64,000 bases of DNA from Methylacidiphilum kamchatkense Kam1 (GTDB lineage Bacteria; Verrucomicrobiota; Verrucomicrobiia; Methylacidiphilales; Methylacidiphilaceae): assembly GCF_007475525.1 (NCBI RefSeq), contig NZ_CP037899.1, forward strand, positions 434,001-498,000. Reading direction: 5' to 3'. Position 1 is the stretch's first letter. Each line of letters starts with the position of its first letter. Below are positions 11,138 to 18,827 of this stretch, piece by piece. A program made the position numbers and the translations under genes. The notes beneath the pieces were generated by a model. That model was not told the origin of the DNA, searched no databases, and saw only the letters and a list, made by a program, of their open reading frames with translations.

Positions 11138-11251
11138 TTGAAAGAAAACAGATCTTTGGTATCAGCAAATCATCTTCTAGCTGGATCATCAGAAAAACTA
11201 GTAATCGACCCGCAGCGGCATCCGGACGAAGTGCCAAAAGGTTTTATCTAG
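11138..11251 (+). CDS. Possible 37-residue peptide after DUF269
   Basis: A TTG codon at 11138, eight bases after a strong GGAGGAGGG, opens a 37-codon frame ending in TAG. The product runs from MKENRSLVSANHLLAGSS to a C-terminal segment VIDPQRHPDEVPKGFI. It looks protein-like in composition and reads in the direction of the nif operon, 60 bases after DUF269. I recognise no family. It may be a real small nif-operon peptide or the tail of a decayed gene. A longer frame in another phase (11080-11316) covers the same stretch and seems less likely because it lacks a ribosome site. Confidence 0.3.
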   Translation: MKENRSLVSANHLLAGSSEKLVIDPQRHPDEVPKGFI

Positions 11252-11534
11252 TAGAATTTGTTTTTCCTCTACTTACCTTTCTTAAAGAGGATAAAAAGAA
11301 TAGCTGGCATTTCTAGCCTAGTAGTCGTTTTAGCGCATAGAAAAGGCTTTGATCGTTTTGACCATTCTCTATATAGATAAAGTTGAAAAAAATTTTTATC
11401 TCAATTCAAGCTATCCTTGATTAAGCACACTAGATCATCCTATGATCACAAAAGAGTAACAATAACAAAATTCTTGTAGCCTTTTTCTTGAATTCTTCAG
11501 ATGTGCTGTCAAAGTCTTTTTAAATCCTTTTTTT
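11252..11534. other. Intergenic stretch before the pyrophosphatase gene
   Basis: No convincing gene is seen. An AT-rich inverted repeat, AGATAAA and TTTATCT at 11375-11401, could be a weak stem near the end of the nifH operon transcript, but it is too AT-rich to call a terminator with confidence. Confidence 0.3.
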
Positions 11535-12113
11535 ATGACATCACCTTTTACATATCACAGACAGGGTGTTTCTCATCCATGGCATGACATTTCTCCTGGA
11601 ATAAATGGGTTGCCTTCTCAATTCAATGCAGTGATTGAAGTCTCAAAAGGTAGTTCCAATAAATATGAGTTGGATAAAGAAACTGGGCTTTTACGCTTAG
11701 ACAGGGTACTTTATTCAGCCGTTTATTATCCGGCTAACTATGGATTTATTCCTCAAACACTGGCAGAAGATAAGGACCCGTTGGATGTTTTAGTTCTTGG
11801 GGATGAGCCTGTCTTACCTATGACTTTAGTTCATGCGCGGACAATAGGGCTAATGGTGATGGAAGACCAGGGACAACTGGATCATAAAGTAGTTTGTGTG
11901 CTTACAAGCGATCCAGAATACAGTCATTTGAACGATATTCATGAGCTTCCCATCCATAAGTTACGAGTTATTCGACGATTCTTTGAGGATTACAAGGCAT
12001 TGGAACATAAAAAGGTAGTAGTAGAAGACTTTCTCCCATCTAAGGAAGCCTTCCCAATTATTGAAGAGTCTTTGGAACGGTATAGAAATTGGAAAATGAA
12101 CAAAAGGAGTTAA
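11535..12113 (+). CDS. ppa: Inorganic pyrophosphatase (family I)
   Basis: This cytoplasmic Mg-dependent enzyme hydrolyses pyrophosphate and so pulls biosynthetic reactions forward. The 192-residue sequence has the family I signature EDKDPLDVLVLGD (about residues 77-89) and the FNAVIEVSKGSSNKYELDKE and YPANYGFIPQT segments of the soluble enzyme. It stands alone between the nifHDKENX operon and merR. Sulfate activation by CysDN makes pyrophosphate, but no operon link is seen. Confidence 0.95.
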   Translation: MTSPFTYHRQGVSHPWHDISPGINGLPSQFNAVIEVSKGSSNKYELDKETGLLRLDRVLYSAVYYPANYGFIPQTLAEDKDPLDVLVLGDEPVLPMTLVHARTIGLMVMEDQGQLDHKVVCVLTSDPEYSHLNDIHELPIHKLRVIRRFFEDYKALEHKKVVVEDFLPSKEAFPIIEESLERYRNWKMNKRS

Positions 12114-12267
12114 TTCTACTACAAATTGCCTCTTTTGTTCCGAACGGGGGGTGCCTAGGCTAGAGATGAATCTGTTTAGATGAAATGAATGCTAGCTAAG
12201 CAATCTCTAGTAAAATTTTTTTTCTGATCCAAAAGTTTGTTCAAAAGATTGTTTCATACGTTTTCTT

Positions 12268-12298
12268 TTGACCCTAAAGTATACTTTTAGCTTTATAT
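12268..12298 (+). promoter_or_regulatory. merR promoter with 19-bp spacer and operator dyad
   Basis: TTGACC at 12268-12273 and TTATAT at 12293-12298 are separated by 19 bases, the over-long spacer typical of MerR-controlled promoters. Inside the spacer is the palindrome AAAGTATACTTT (12276-12287). The -10 element lies only seven bases before the merR ATG, which predicts a leaderless or nearly leaderless merR transcript and autoregulation. Confidence 0.6.
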
Positions 12299-12304
12299 TG
12301 TCGT

Positions 12305-12723
12305 ATGAGTCAGAAAATAATCAATAGGCCTTTGACCATCGGTAAGGTGGCAAATTTGGCTGGGGTTGGCGTGGAAACGATCCGATTTTATGAACGGAAA
12401 GGCTTACTACCGAAGCCGGCACGTTCTCTTTCGGGGTACCGTCTGTTCGATCAAAATGCTTTAAAAACGATAAGCTTTATTAAACGAGCTAAGGAACTAG
12501 GTTTATCTTTAAATGAAATCAAAGAACTTCTTTTTTTACCTAAAGAAGGGAGCTGTCAAAGAGTTTTGCAGAAGGTGATGATGAAAATAGAAGATCTTGA
12601 AAAAAAATAAAAGATCTACGAAGAATAAAAGAGGGCCTTGAGAACTTAGCAAATAGTTGTCAAAAAAATCGAAACAAAGAGCCTTGTCCAATTCTTTCGG
12701 CTTTGGAAGATCGTGAAACATGA
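12305..12723 (+). pseudogene. merR: Mercury-type MerR regulator, frameshifted at an A8 run
   Basis: The frame from ATG 12305 gives 101 residues with the MerR helix-turn-helix (TIGKVANLAGVGVETIRFYE, 11-30), then stops at TAA 12608-12610 just after the run GAAAAAAAA. Adding one A restores a 139-residue protein ending CQKNRNKEPCPILSALEDRET at TGA 12721. In that product cysteines fall at 84, 119 and 128. Their spacing of 35 and 9 is the same as the three Hg(II) ligands Cys82, Cys117 and Cys126 of Tn501 MerR. As written the protein keeps only the first ligand. A sequencing under-call, a real mutation or slippage on A8 would each explain this. It faces merA convergently. Confidence 0.85.
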
Positions 12724-12990
12724 ACACCACGAAACGAGCTCTTCCTTAATTGTGAAACAATCTCTCTTGGTAATTACTAAACTGTTGGAAAGAAGAGAGA
12801 GCCGAACCAATGCTCGCGGACATCGACGCTACTATTTGATGAAATTGCCTCCAATCTTGTTTCATGCGTCAATCTTGCAAAACGCTGGACGATTCTCCTA
12901 TGCCTGACTCATCAGCTACGGCCAGAGAAGTGGATAGAGAGCTCATCAAGGAGCAACAAAACATAGGCTAGCAAAAGGATCAGCTCCGTG

Positions 12991-14643
12991 TTAACTGGCA
13001 CAACAGGACAGATGCCCGACATCTTTTTTAAATGAGAGTGCAGCCAGTTTGATGGCTTCACTCATTGTTAGATAGGGATGGAAGGCATCCACTATGTCTT
13101 GTATGGTTAATCCATGTCGGATAGCAAGAACGGCCTCCTGAATAAAATCTCCAGCTGCTGCAGCAAGCAAGTGAGCCCCCAGAAGTTTTCCTGTGTTGGC
13201 TTCGCTTACAAGCTTAATTAATCCTCTAGTATCCGAGGAAATAATTGCCTTTGGAACCTCTTTGACTGGAAAAATCGTAGTAATGACATTCAATCCTTCT
13301 TTTTTTGCTTGAGCCTCAGTTAAGCCTACACTTGCGATCTGTGGATCGGTGAAAGTCACTCGTGGTAGGGATGAAAAATCAATCGATCGTTTAGCTCCAG
13401 TAATAGCATTTTCTGCAGCGACTCCTCCTGTAAAAGCGGATACATAAACAAACTGTGGAAACCCTGCACAATCTCCAGCAGCATAAATGTCAGGATTGGT
13501 AGTACGTAGAAATGGATCAACAAGAATTTCTCCTCGATTCCCCTTTTTGACTCCTACCTCTTCGAGTCCTAACTCTGCCGTGTTAGGGCTACGACCTGTT
13601 GTGACTAGAATTTTCTCCACCCTTAATCCAGTTTCTTTTTCCCCGTTTTGAATAGAAATAAAACAGCCATTTTCTCCCGTTTTTTCAACATAGCGAACTT
13701 GGGTGTTTGTAAAGAGTTCAATCCTTTCTTCTTTTAAATATAGGCTAAGTTGCTCTCTTATTTCAGGTTCTTCGCTCATGGCAATTGAGGGGAGGGCTTC
13801 AATGATATTCACCTTCACACCAAATCTGGCGAACATCTGTCCAAGTTCGAGTCCTATAGCTCCTCCACCAATTATGGCAAGAGAAGAGGGTAGAGTTTTT
13901 AAACTTAAAGCAGTGGTGCTATCGAGAAAGCCTGTTTCTTTTAACCCAGGAATTGGAGGAATAGATGGAGAGGAGCCAGTAGCTAACAGAATTTTTCTTG
14001 AAGTATAGGTTTTATTATTAACGATTAGTTGATTGCCAGCCATCAACCTAGCCTTTCCCTCGATAAGAGAAATATTTGGGTAGACATCCAGAAGATGGAT
14101 GTATTTTTGCATCCGCAACATGCTGACCAGTTTTTCTTTTTGATCGATCAATTGTGCCCAGTCTAAAGGCATATTACAAGATCCTAAACCGGCGAACCGA
14201 GGGTTTCTTGCCATTGTGTAAACTTCAGCGGCTCGAATAAGGAATTTGGATGGAACGCAGCCTACATTGACACAGGTGCCTCCAATGACTCCAGATTCAA
14301 CAATCCCAACTTTTGCTCCTAGTTCACTTGCTTTTATCGCAGCAGCGAAGGCAGCAGAACCTCCCCCCACAATCAAAAGATCATAATCTTTGCCCTTCTC
14401 TTCGCTCTCCATTCCTATTGGCATCCGTTTGATGATAGTGCCCTGGTAACCTAATGCTTTGATTGTTTGTAGAACTTCCTGCTCGTTCCATTGCTGGGTA
14501 GTAACAAGGCTTGCTCTTTTGGAGCGCCAATCCGTTATCAGAACTTTTTCAATCCCCTGGAGTTTTTGAAGAGCTCTTATAAGATGCGTTGCACAATCTT
14601 CGCATTTCATCCCTTCAATCTGGAGAAGAACATTAGATTTCAC
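12991..14643 (-). CDS. merA: Mercuric reductase MerA with N-terminal metal-binding domain
   Basis: MerA reduces Hg(II) to volatile Hg(0) with NADPH in the cytoplasm. The 550-residue protein starts with a heavy-metal-associated domain (GMKCEDC, Cys14 and Cys17). The flavoprotein core follows, with FAD site LLIVGGGSAAFAAA, redox pair Cys124/Cys129 in GGTCVNVGCVPSK, NADPH site AIIGGGAIGLELG and the second FAD motif IYAAGDCAG. It ends in the vicinal Cys547-Cys548 pair that accepts mercury. No merT or merP transporter is seen nearby. About 270 bases between merR and merA hold no recognised gene. Confidence 0.96.
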   Translation of the reverse strand: MKSNVLLQIEGMKCEDCATHLIRALQKLQGIEKVLITDWRSKRASLVTTQQWNEQEVLQTIKALGYQGTIIKRMPIGMESEEKGKDYDLLIVGGGSAAFAAAIKASELGAKVGIVESGVIGGTCVNVGCVPSKFLIRAAEVYTMARNPRFAGLGSCNMPLDWAQLIDQKEKLVSMLRMQKYIHLLDVYPNISLIEGKARLMAGNQLIVNNKTYTSRKILLATGSSPSIPPIPGLKETGFLDSTTALSLKTLPSSLAIIGGGAIGLELGQMFARFGVKVNIIEALPSIAMSEEPEIREQLSLYLKEERIELFTNTQVRYVEKTGENGCFISIQNGEKETGLRVEKILVTTGRSPNTAELGLEEVGVKKGNRGEILVDPFLRTTNPDIYAAGDCAGFPQFVYVSAFTGGVAAENAITGAKRSIDFSSLPRVTFTDPQIASVGLTEAQAKKEGLNVITTIFPVKEVPKAIISSDTRGLIKLVSEANTGKLLGAHLLAAAAGDFIQEAVLAIRHGLTIQDIVDAFHPYLTMSEAIKLAALSFKKDVGHLSCCAS

Positions 14644-14682
14644 TGTAGTTAGCCTCCTTCAGCATATTGCTCTTTTTAGAGA

Positions 14683-14713
14683 ATTTAAAGGTTGGACTAT
14701 AGTCCAGAGTCAA
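14683..14713 (-). promoter_or_regulatory. merA promoter with 19-bp spacer and MerR-type operator
   Basis: On the minus strand, TTGACT and TTAAAT are 19 bases apart, and the spacer holds the perfect 14-base palindrome TGGACTATAGTCCA (14693-14706). This is the architecture that MerR-family activators untwist on metal binding. The start of merA lies about 40 bases downstream. The dyad differs in sequence from the one in the merR promoter. Confidence 0.75.
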
Positions 14714-14779
14714 CGGAATTTGTAAGGAGGCAATAAAAATAAATTTATCATGCCAAACCCTACAATTAAGCCGACAGAG

Positions 14780-14795
14780 TGTGTGTTTTATCACA
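14780..14795 (+). promoter_or_regulatory. NifA upstream activating site 1 of nifB
   Basis: Perfect TGT-N10-ACA, about 150 bases upstream of the nifB -24 element. It is one of a pair of such sites 33 bases apart. Confidence 0.65.
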
Positions 14796-14812
14796 ACATT
14801 GCTACCAGCTTT

Positions 14813-14828
14813 TGTACCAATTCTTACA
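14813..14828 (+). promoter_or_regulatory. NifA upstream activating site 2 of nifB
   Basis: A second perfect TGT-N10-ACA, about 118 bases upstream of the nifB -24 element. The centre-to-centre distance to site 1 is 33 bases, close to three helical turns, so two NifA oligomers could bind the same face of the DNA. No gene is seen in the surrounding 14714-14945 stretch. Confidence 0.65.
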
Positions 14829-14945
14829 CGAAGCTTCTTTTATAAGAGCGAAATCAACGAATCTCCAGAATCGATGTAATGGGTTGGCAAGCAACACCAA
14901 TAAAAGAGAAGACAAAGAAAAGTTGCGTCATTCAAGGGAGAAGAA

Positions 14946-14961
14946 TTGGCACAGCTTTTGC
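14946..14961 (+). promoter_or_regulatory. Sigma-54 promoter of the nifB operon
   Basis: TTGGCACAGCTTTTGC has GG-N10-GC spacing and is the closest of the seven sites to the general sigma-54 consensus (TGGCAC...TTGC). Transcription is predicted from about 14973, 21 bases before the ATG, leaving room for AAAGGAGG. Confidence 0.85.
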
Positions 14962-14993
14962 TAGAATGCTTAAAAAAATAAAGGAGGTACTCG

Positions 14994-16562
14994 ATGACTG
15001 CTGCTTTGACTCAAACTCCAAAAGCAAAGAATTTTCAGCGTTTGAAAGCCTTGGGACTTTCCGTTACTTCCACTATTCAGCATCAAGGATGCGGTTCGAA
15101 GGGAGGCAGCGGAAAATCGAGTTGTGGCTCTGGAGCGGGAGCAGGAGATCTTCCAGAGGAAATTTGGGAAAAAGTAAAAAATCATCCCTGTTATAGCGAA
15201 GAAGCACACCATTATTATGCGCGAATGCATGTGGCTGTGGCGCCAGCATGTAATATTCAATGCAATTATTGCAACAGAAAGTATGACTGTGCGAATGAAA
15301 GCCGACCAGGGGTGGTAAGCGAAAGGCTTACCCCAGAAGAAGCAGCTAAGAAGGTTTTGGCTGTTGCCTCACTCATTCCTCAGATGACTGTTCTTGGGAT
15401 AGCAGGTCCAGGAGATCCTTTAGCCAATCCGGATAAGACATTTAAAACTTTTGAACTTGTAGCAAAGAAAGCTCCAGACATAAAGCTTTGTCTCTCAACC
15501 AACGGACTAGCATTACCAGAGTATGTAAAACGAATCAAGGATTTCAATGTGGATCATGTAACCATTACGATCAATATGATAGATCCAGAGGTGGGGGAGA
15601 AAATTTATCCCTGGGTGTTTTATAAACATAAAAGGTATAAAGGCAAAGAGGCAGCGAAGATTCTTTCGGAAAGGCAGTTAGAAGGATTAGAGATGCTTAC
15701 GGCTGAAAAGATCCTTTGCAAGATCAACTCCGTGATGATCCCTGGGATTAACGACGAACACCTAATAGAGGTTAACAAAGCTGTGAAATCACGTGGAGCG
15801 TTTCTTCATAATATCATGCCCCTTATTTCGGCACCTGAGCATGGAACATACTTTGGATTGACAGGACAGAGAGGGCCGACAGCACAGGAATTGAAAGCTC
15901 TGCAGGACAAATGTGAAGGACAGATGAACATGATGAGGCATTGCAGGCAATGCCGTGCTGATGCGGTAGGATTGCTTGGGGAAGATAGGAGTAGTGAATT
16001 TACCAAAGAGAAGATCGCCTCCATTGAGGTGAATTACGATATGGAAACGAGAAAAGCTTACAAAATGCAAGTCGAGCAGGAAAGGCAAATGAGAGTGGCG
16101 GAAAGAGAGAAGGAATTAAAAGAAATAGCTAAAGAAAATAGTGAACTGAAGATTTTGGTTGCGGTCGCCACGAAAGGTGGGGGAAAAATCAACGAGCATT
16201 TTGGGCATGCTAAGGAATTCCAAATTTATGAGCTTAGTACGAAAGGCTCGAAATTCATCGGTCATCGTAGAGTCGATCTCTATTGCCAGGGTGGTTATGG
16301 AGAAGAAGATGCGCTTGAAACCGTTATTCGGGCTATAAGGGATTGTGTTGCTGTGTTTGTAGCAAAAATAGGATCTTGCCCGAAAGAAGCTTTAGAGAAG
16401 GCTGGCATAGAGACCGTTGACGGTTTTGCTTATGAATATATCGAAAAGGCCGCTCTGAGTTATTTCAAAGAGTATCTTAGAAAGGTCAATGCTGGATTGA
16501 TTCATCCAACCAAAAAAGAAGATGCTCTTATTCGACAGGGGGCATTAGTGACTTTGAATTAA
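14994..16562 (+). CDS. nifB: FeMo-cofactor biosynthesis radical SAM protein NifB
   Basis: NifB fuses two 4Fe-4S clusters with a carbide and sulfur to make NifB-co, the core of FeMoco. The 522-residue protein carries the radical SAM motif [15 protein letters not shown], with Cys86, Cys90 and Cys93, and HQGCGSKGG near residue 30. [10 protein letters not shown] lies in the SAM domain and the later [15 protein letters not shown] supplies further cluster ligands. From about residue 385 a NifX-like domain follows ([21 protein letters not shown]). The start has AAAGGAGG six bases upstream. It heads an operon with a ferredoxin, Fe-S carrier and nifZS. Confidence 0.98.
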   Translation: MTAALTQTPKAKNFQRLKALGLSVTSTIQHQGCGSKGGSGKSSCGSGAGAGDLPEEIWEKVKNHPCYSEEAHHYYARMHVAVAPACNIQCNYCNRKYDCANESRPGVVSERLTPEEAAKKVLAVASLIPQMTVLGIAGPGDPLANPDKTFKTFELVAKKAPDIKLCLSTNGLALPEYVKRIKDFNVDHVTITINMIDPEVGEKIYPWVFYKHKRYKGKEAAKILSERQLEGLEMLTAEKILCKINSVMIPGINDEHLIEVNKAVKSRGAFLHNIMPLISAPEHGTYFGLTGQRGPTAQELKALQDKCEGQMNMMRHCRQCRADAVGLLGEDRSSEFTKEKIASIEVNYDMETRKAYKMQVEQERQMRVAEREKELKEIAKENSELKILVAVATKGGGKINEHFGHAKEFQIYELSTKGSKFIGHRRVDLYCQGGYGEEDALETVIRAIRDCVAVFVAKIGSCPKEALEKAGIETVDGFAYEYIEKAALSYFKEYLRKVNAGLIHPTKKEDALIRQGALVTLN

Positions 16563-16589
16563 AACTGATGAACAAAAAGGAGAAAAAGT

Positions 16590-16814
16590 ATGGCATATAA
16601 GATCGTTGCATCCCAATGTACAGGATGTTCTGCTTGTGAACCGGAGTGCCCAAATGGTGCTATTTATGAAAAAGAAGGCATTTTCGCCATAGATCCTGAA
16701 AAATGCACAGAATGTATAGGGTTTTTTGATGAACCGCAATGCGTATCTGTCTGTCCGGTAGACAATACTTGTGTGATTGATAAAAGCCGCCCACGATACA
16801 AAGCCAAAAAATAG
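16590..16814 (+). CDS. 2[4Fe-4S] ferredoxin of the nif cluster (FdxN-like)
   Basis: This 74-residue bacterial-type ferredoxin has two cluster motifs. The first is [15 protein letters not shown] (Cys10, 13, 16, 20 region). The second is [19 protein letters not shown], with the eight-residue insertion typical of FdxN and other nif-linked ferredoxins. It probably donates electrons to NifB or nitrogenase. It follows nifB by 27 bases with AAAAAGGAG before the ATG and is two bases from the next gene. Confidence 0.93.
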   Translation: MAYKIVASQCTGCSACEPECPNGAIYEKEGIFAIDPEKCTECIGFFDEPQCVSVCPVDNTCVIDKSRPRYKAKK

Positions 16815-16816
16815 CT

Positions 16817-17146
16817 ATGAAAATATCGATTACACCCAAGGCAAAACAATTTATTAGTCGGATGATCCGGATGTGTGGAGGGACAAAAAGTGCGGGCATG
16901 CGATTGATTGTTGGAGAAGGAGGCTGCTCAGGGTTTACTACGGACTTTAGCGTTGTCGAGGAGCCACAGCAATCCGATACCACATGGGAGGATGGTGTTA
17001 GGCTCTTTATTCCAAAAGAATGCCTTCCTTACTTTGAAGAAGCCATCGTCCATTTTGTTGAGACTCCCACTGAGACTAGACTGATTGTGCTATCAGGAAG
17101 GAAAAATAATAATAGCTGTAGCTGTTCCTCTCTCCCTCCAGATTAG
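16817..17146 (+). CDS. A-type Fe-S carrier (HesB/IscA family), nifB-linked copy
   Basis: The 109 residues match the IscA/HesB fold, with Cys37 in GEGGCSGFTTDF and the C-terminal Cys101-Ser-Cys103 pair forming the usual three-cysteine site. The C-terminus (SCSCSSLPPD) departs from the canonical CGCG/CSCGSSF. It presumably carries Fe or Fe-S clusters to NifB or the ferredoxin. It begins two bases after the ferredoxin stop. It is the first of four A-type carriers in the window. Confidence 0.88.
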   Translation: MKISITPKAKQFISRMIRMCGGTKSAGMRLIVGEGGCSGFTTDFSVVEEPQQSDTTWEDGVRLFIPKECLPYFEEAIVHFVETPTETRLIVLSGRKNNNSCSCSSLPPD

Positions 17147-17234
17147 TCCAATGGATAAAACCCCATATGGATGAGTTTTATCTGAGTGAAGGACATCAAA
17201 GGAAAGAGGCACAGGCCAAAAGCAAGGAAATCGT

Positions 17235-17750
17235 ATGCGAAGCTGCTGCTCAAATGATGTGGATGCTTATGGTATTCCAGAAGATTATTGGGGAGAGCTG
17301 GTGGAGGAAGCTGCTAGGGAGCTGAAAGAGGCTGCCAAAGCATATCCCAACAAAGAAAAAGTACTCTTTCATTTATATAAGGCCTTTGAAAAGGCTGGTA
17401 AGCATATTACCGTTCTGATTGGCTTCTACCGGTTTTACTTTTATCAGAGTGATCTGTTGCAGTCTATATATTGGGGAAGATTGTGTATGGAGGAAACAGC
17501 AAAAAAATTGAGGATAAATGAAAACTGGATGGATTTGACTGAAGATCAGATAGAAATGTTAAAATGCGCTGACAATCCTCTGGTTGATCTCTACTTAAGA
17601 GCTTTTCATGCTGTGGCCTATCTGCTTGGGCGAGCGGGCAATAAAGAGGAAGCCTTAAAAATGCTCCAATTATTAACCAAAATTGATGTAACGAGTCAAA
17701 TAGGTGCTAGTAGGCTAGCGAATATTCTTAAAGGAGAGGACAATCAGTGA
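17235..17750 (+). CDS. Nif-cluster helical protein of unknown function
   Basis: The 171-residue product starts MRSCCSNDVDAYGIPEDYW and is almost entirely predicted alpha-helix, with tetratricopeptide-like pairs (AKAYPNKEKVLFHLYKAFEK, then LRAFHAVAYLLGRAGNKEEA near the C-terminus). I cannot name the family with certainty. Its place between the A-type carrier and the LRV protein, and its ATGA-type overlap with the latter (GTGA at 17747), suggest a role with those proteins in Fe-S or nitrogenase maturation. An AAGGAA element precedes the ATG by six bases. Confidence 0.8.
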   Translation: MRSCCSNDVDAYGIPEDYWGELVEEAARELKEAAKAYPNKEKVLFHLYKAFEKAGKHITVLIGFYRFYFYQSDLLQSIYWGRLCMEETAKKLRINENWMDLTEDQIEMLKCADNPLVDLYLRAFHAVAYLLGRAGNKEEALKMLQLLTKIDVTSQIGASRLANILKGEDNQ

Positions 17751-18568
17751 AAGATCTTTCGAAAGAATGTTTAGATTGGGAAGGGAAGCCAGTTGACTGC
17801 ACCCAATGCCCTCATAAGGAATTAAAATCTAGGGGCAAATGTAGGAAAGGGGAAGCATGTATTCAGGATAGGTATGCGAAAAGAATTGAACGCTTTTTCG
17901 AAAGAAATCCAACCTTGGCTACTAGTTATTTGATGCATCCCTATTTTGAAATTCGGGCAATTGCTCTGAGGCATGTCGATGGGCATCATCAAATTCGGAT
18001 GTCGATGGATCCCGACGATACGGTGAGAATGAGTGCTGCTTACTATGTACCCAAAAAGTTTCTCCTCCGATTGCGTTTTGATAAGAGCCGGGATGTGCGT
18101 ATTAGGGCTGCTGGATTATTGGAGGGGTTGGATCTTGTCCCGATGCTGATTGATCCCGATTATTATGTTAGACAGATAGTTGCTAGAAAAATTCCGGTCG
18201 AATGGTTGATTTTTATGGTTTCAGATCCTGAAGCTGCCGTACGGATTGAGGTTGCCAAGAGAATAGGGGAAGAAGGATTGAACATCCTTGCCAATGATTT
18301 GAACGAAGAAGTCAGGCTGACGGTTGTCTCTAGACTAGACTCGAATGAATTGAGCCGATTTATCAATGATCCTAGCTGGAAAGTAAGATTTGAAGTAGTG
18401 CGGAGAATTCATCCTGCTTCTTTACAGATTTTTTGTCAAGACCAGGATTCCTTTGTGAGAGAATTTGCTAAGCTTCGAATGGAAGAGCTCTATGGCCAAA
18501 CACAAAACAATCAGTTGAAAAAAGGATGGGGAAAGAAGAAAGACGATGAAAGAGAAGGACATCAATGA
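17747..18568 (+). CDS. LRV (leucine-rich repeat variant) 4Fe-4S protein
   Basis: This protein has an N-terminal cysteine cluster (Cys8, Cys18, Cys21, Cys32 and Cys38) followed by short helical repeats such as DPDDTVRMSAAYYVP, DKSRDVRIRAAGLLE and DPEAAVRIEVAKRIG. That matches the LRV family first characterised in Azotobacter vinelandii, where a small Fe-S domain is joined to a right-handed repeat solenoid. The function is unknown; nif linkage recurs. The start is GTG overlapping the previous stop. Its end overlaps nifZ by 23 bases. The C-terminal 30 residues are lysine-rich and probably disordered. Confidence 0.88.
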   Translation: MKDLSKECLDWEGKPVDCTQCPHKELKSRGKCRKGEACIQDRYAKRIERFFERNPTLATSYLMHPYFEIRAIALRHVDGHHQIRMSMDPDDTVRMSAAYYVPKKFLLRLRFDKSRDVRIRAAGLLEGLDLVPMLIDPDYYVRQIVARKIPVEWLIFMVSDPEAAVRIEVAKRIGEEGLNILANDLNEEVRLTVVSRLDSNELSRFINDPSWKVRFEVVRRIHPASLQIFCQDQDSFVREFAKLRMEELYGQTQNNQLKKGWGKKKDDEREGHQ

Positions 18569-18827
18569 GCTTGATGGCCCGCCTGTATTTGAGTTTGGCC
18601 AAAAGGTTAGGAGTAGAAAAAATATTCGCAATGATGGAACATTTCCTGGAAAAGAGATAGGAGAAATTCTGGTTAAAAAAGGGGAAATTGGTTATGTCAG
18701 CAGTATTGGGACCTTTCTTCAAAAATACTATATTTATGGGGTTGATTTTATCGAAAGAGGCTATCTGGTCGGAATGAAGGCTGAAGAATTAGAAAGAGTC
18801 GATGAAGACGGTAACAAAGAGGGATAG
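18546..18827 (+). CDS. nifZ: Nitrogenase maturation protein NifZ
   Basis: NifZ helps form the second P-cluster of NifDK. The 93-residue sequence shows the family core FEFGQKVRSRKNIRNDGTF, GEILVKKGEIGYVSSIGTFL and the C-terminal VDFIERGYLVGMKAEELE. It overlaps the LRV gene upstream and nifS downstream (26 bases), so translation of the three is likely coupled. Confidence 0.92.
   Translation: MKEKDINELDGPPVFEFGQKVRSRKNIRNDGTFPGKEIGEILVKKGEIGYVSSIGTFLQKYYIYGVDFIERGYLVGMKAEELERVDEDGNKEG

Noticed and set aside
11080..11316. 78-codon TTG frame after DUF269
   Set aside because: No ribosome site at its start and no motif; the shorter frame at 11138 in another phase has a better start.
12713..12907. 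Short frame between merR and merA
   Set aside because: It begins inside the restored merR end and has an arginine-rich, unstructured composition.
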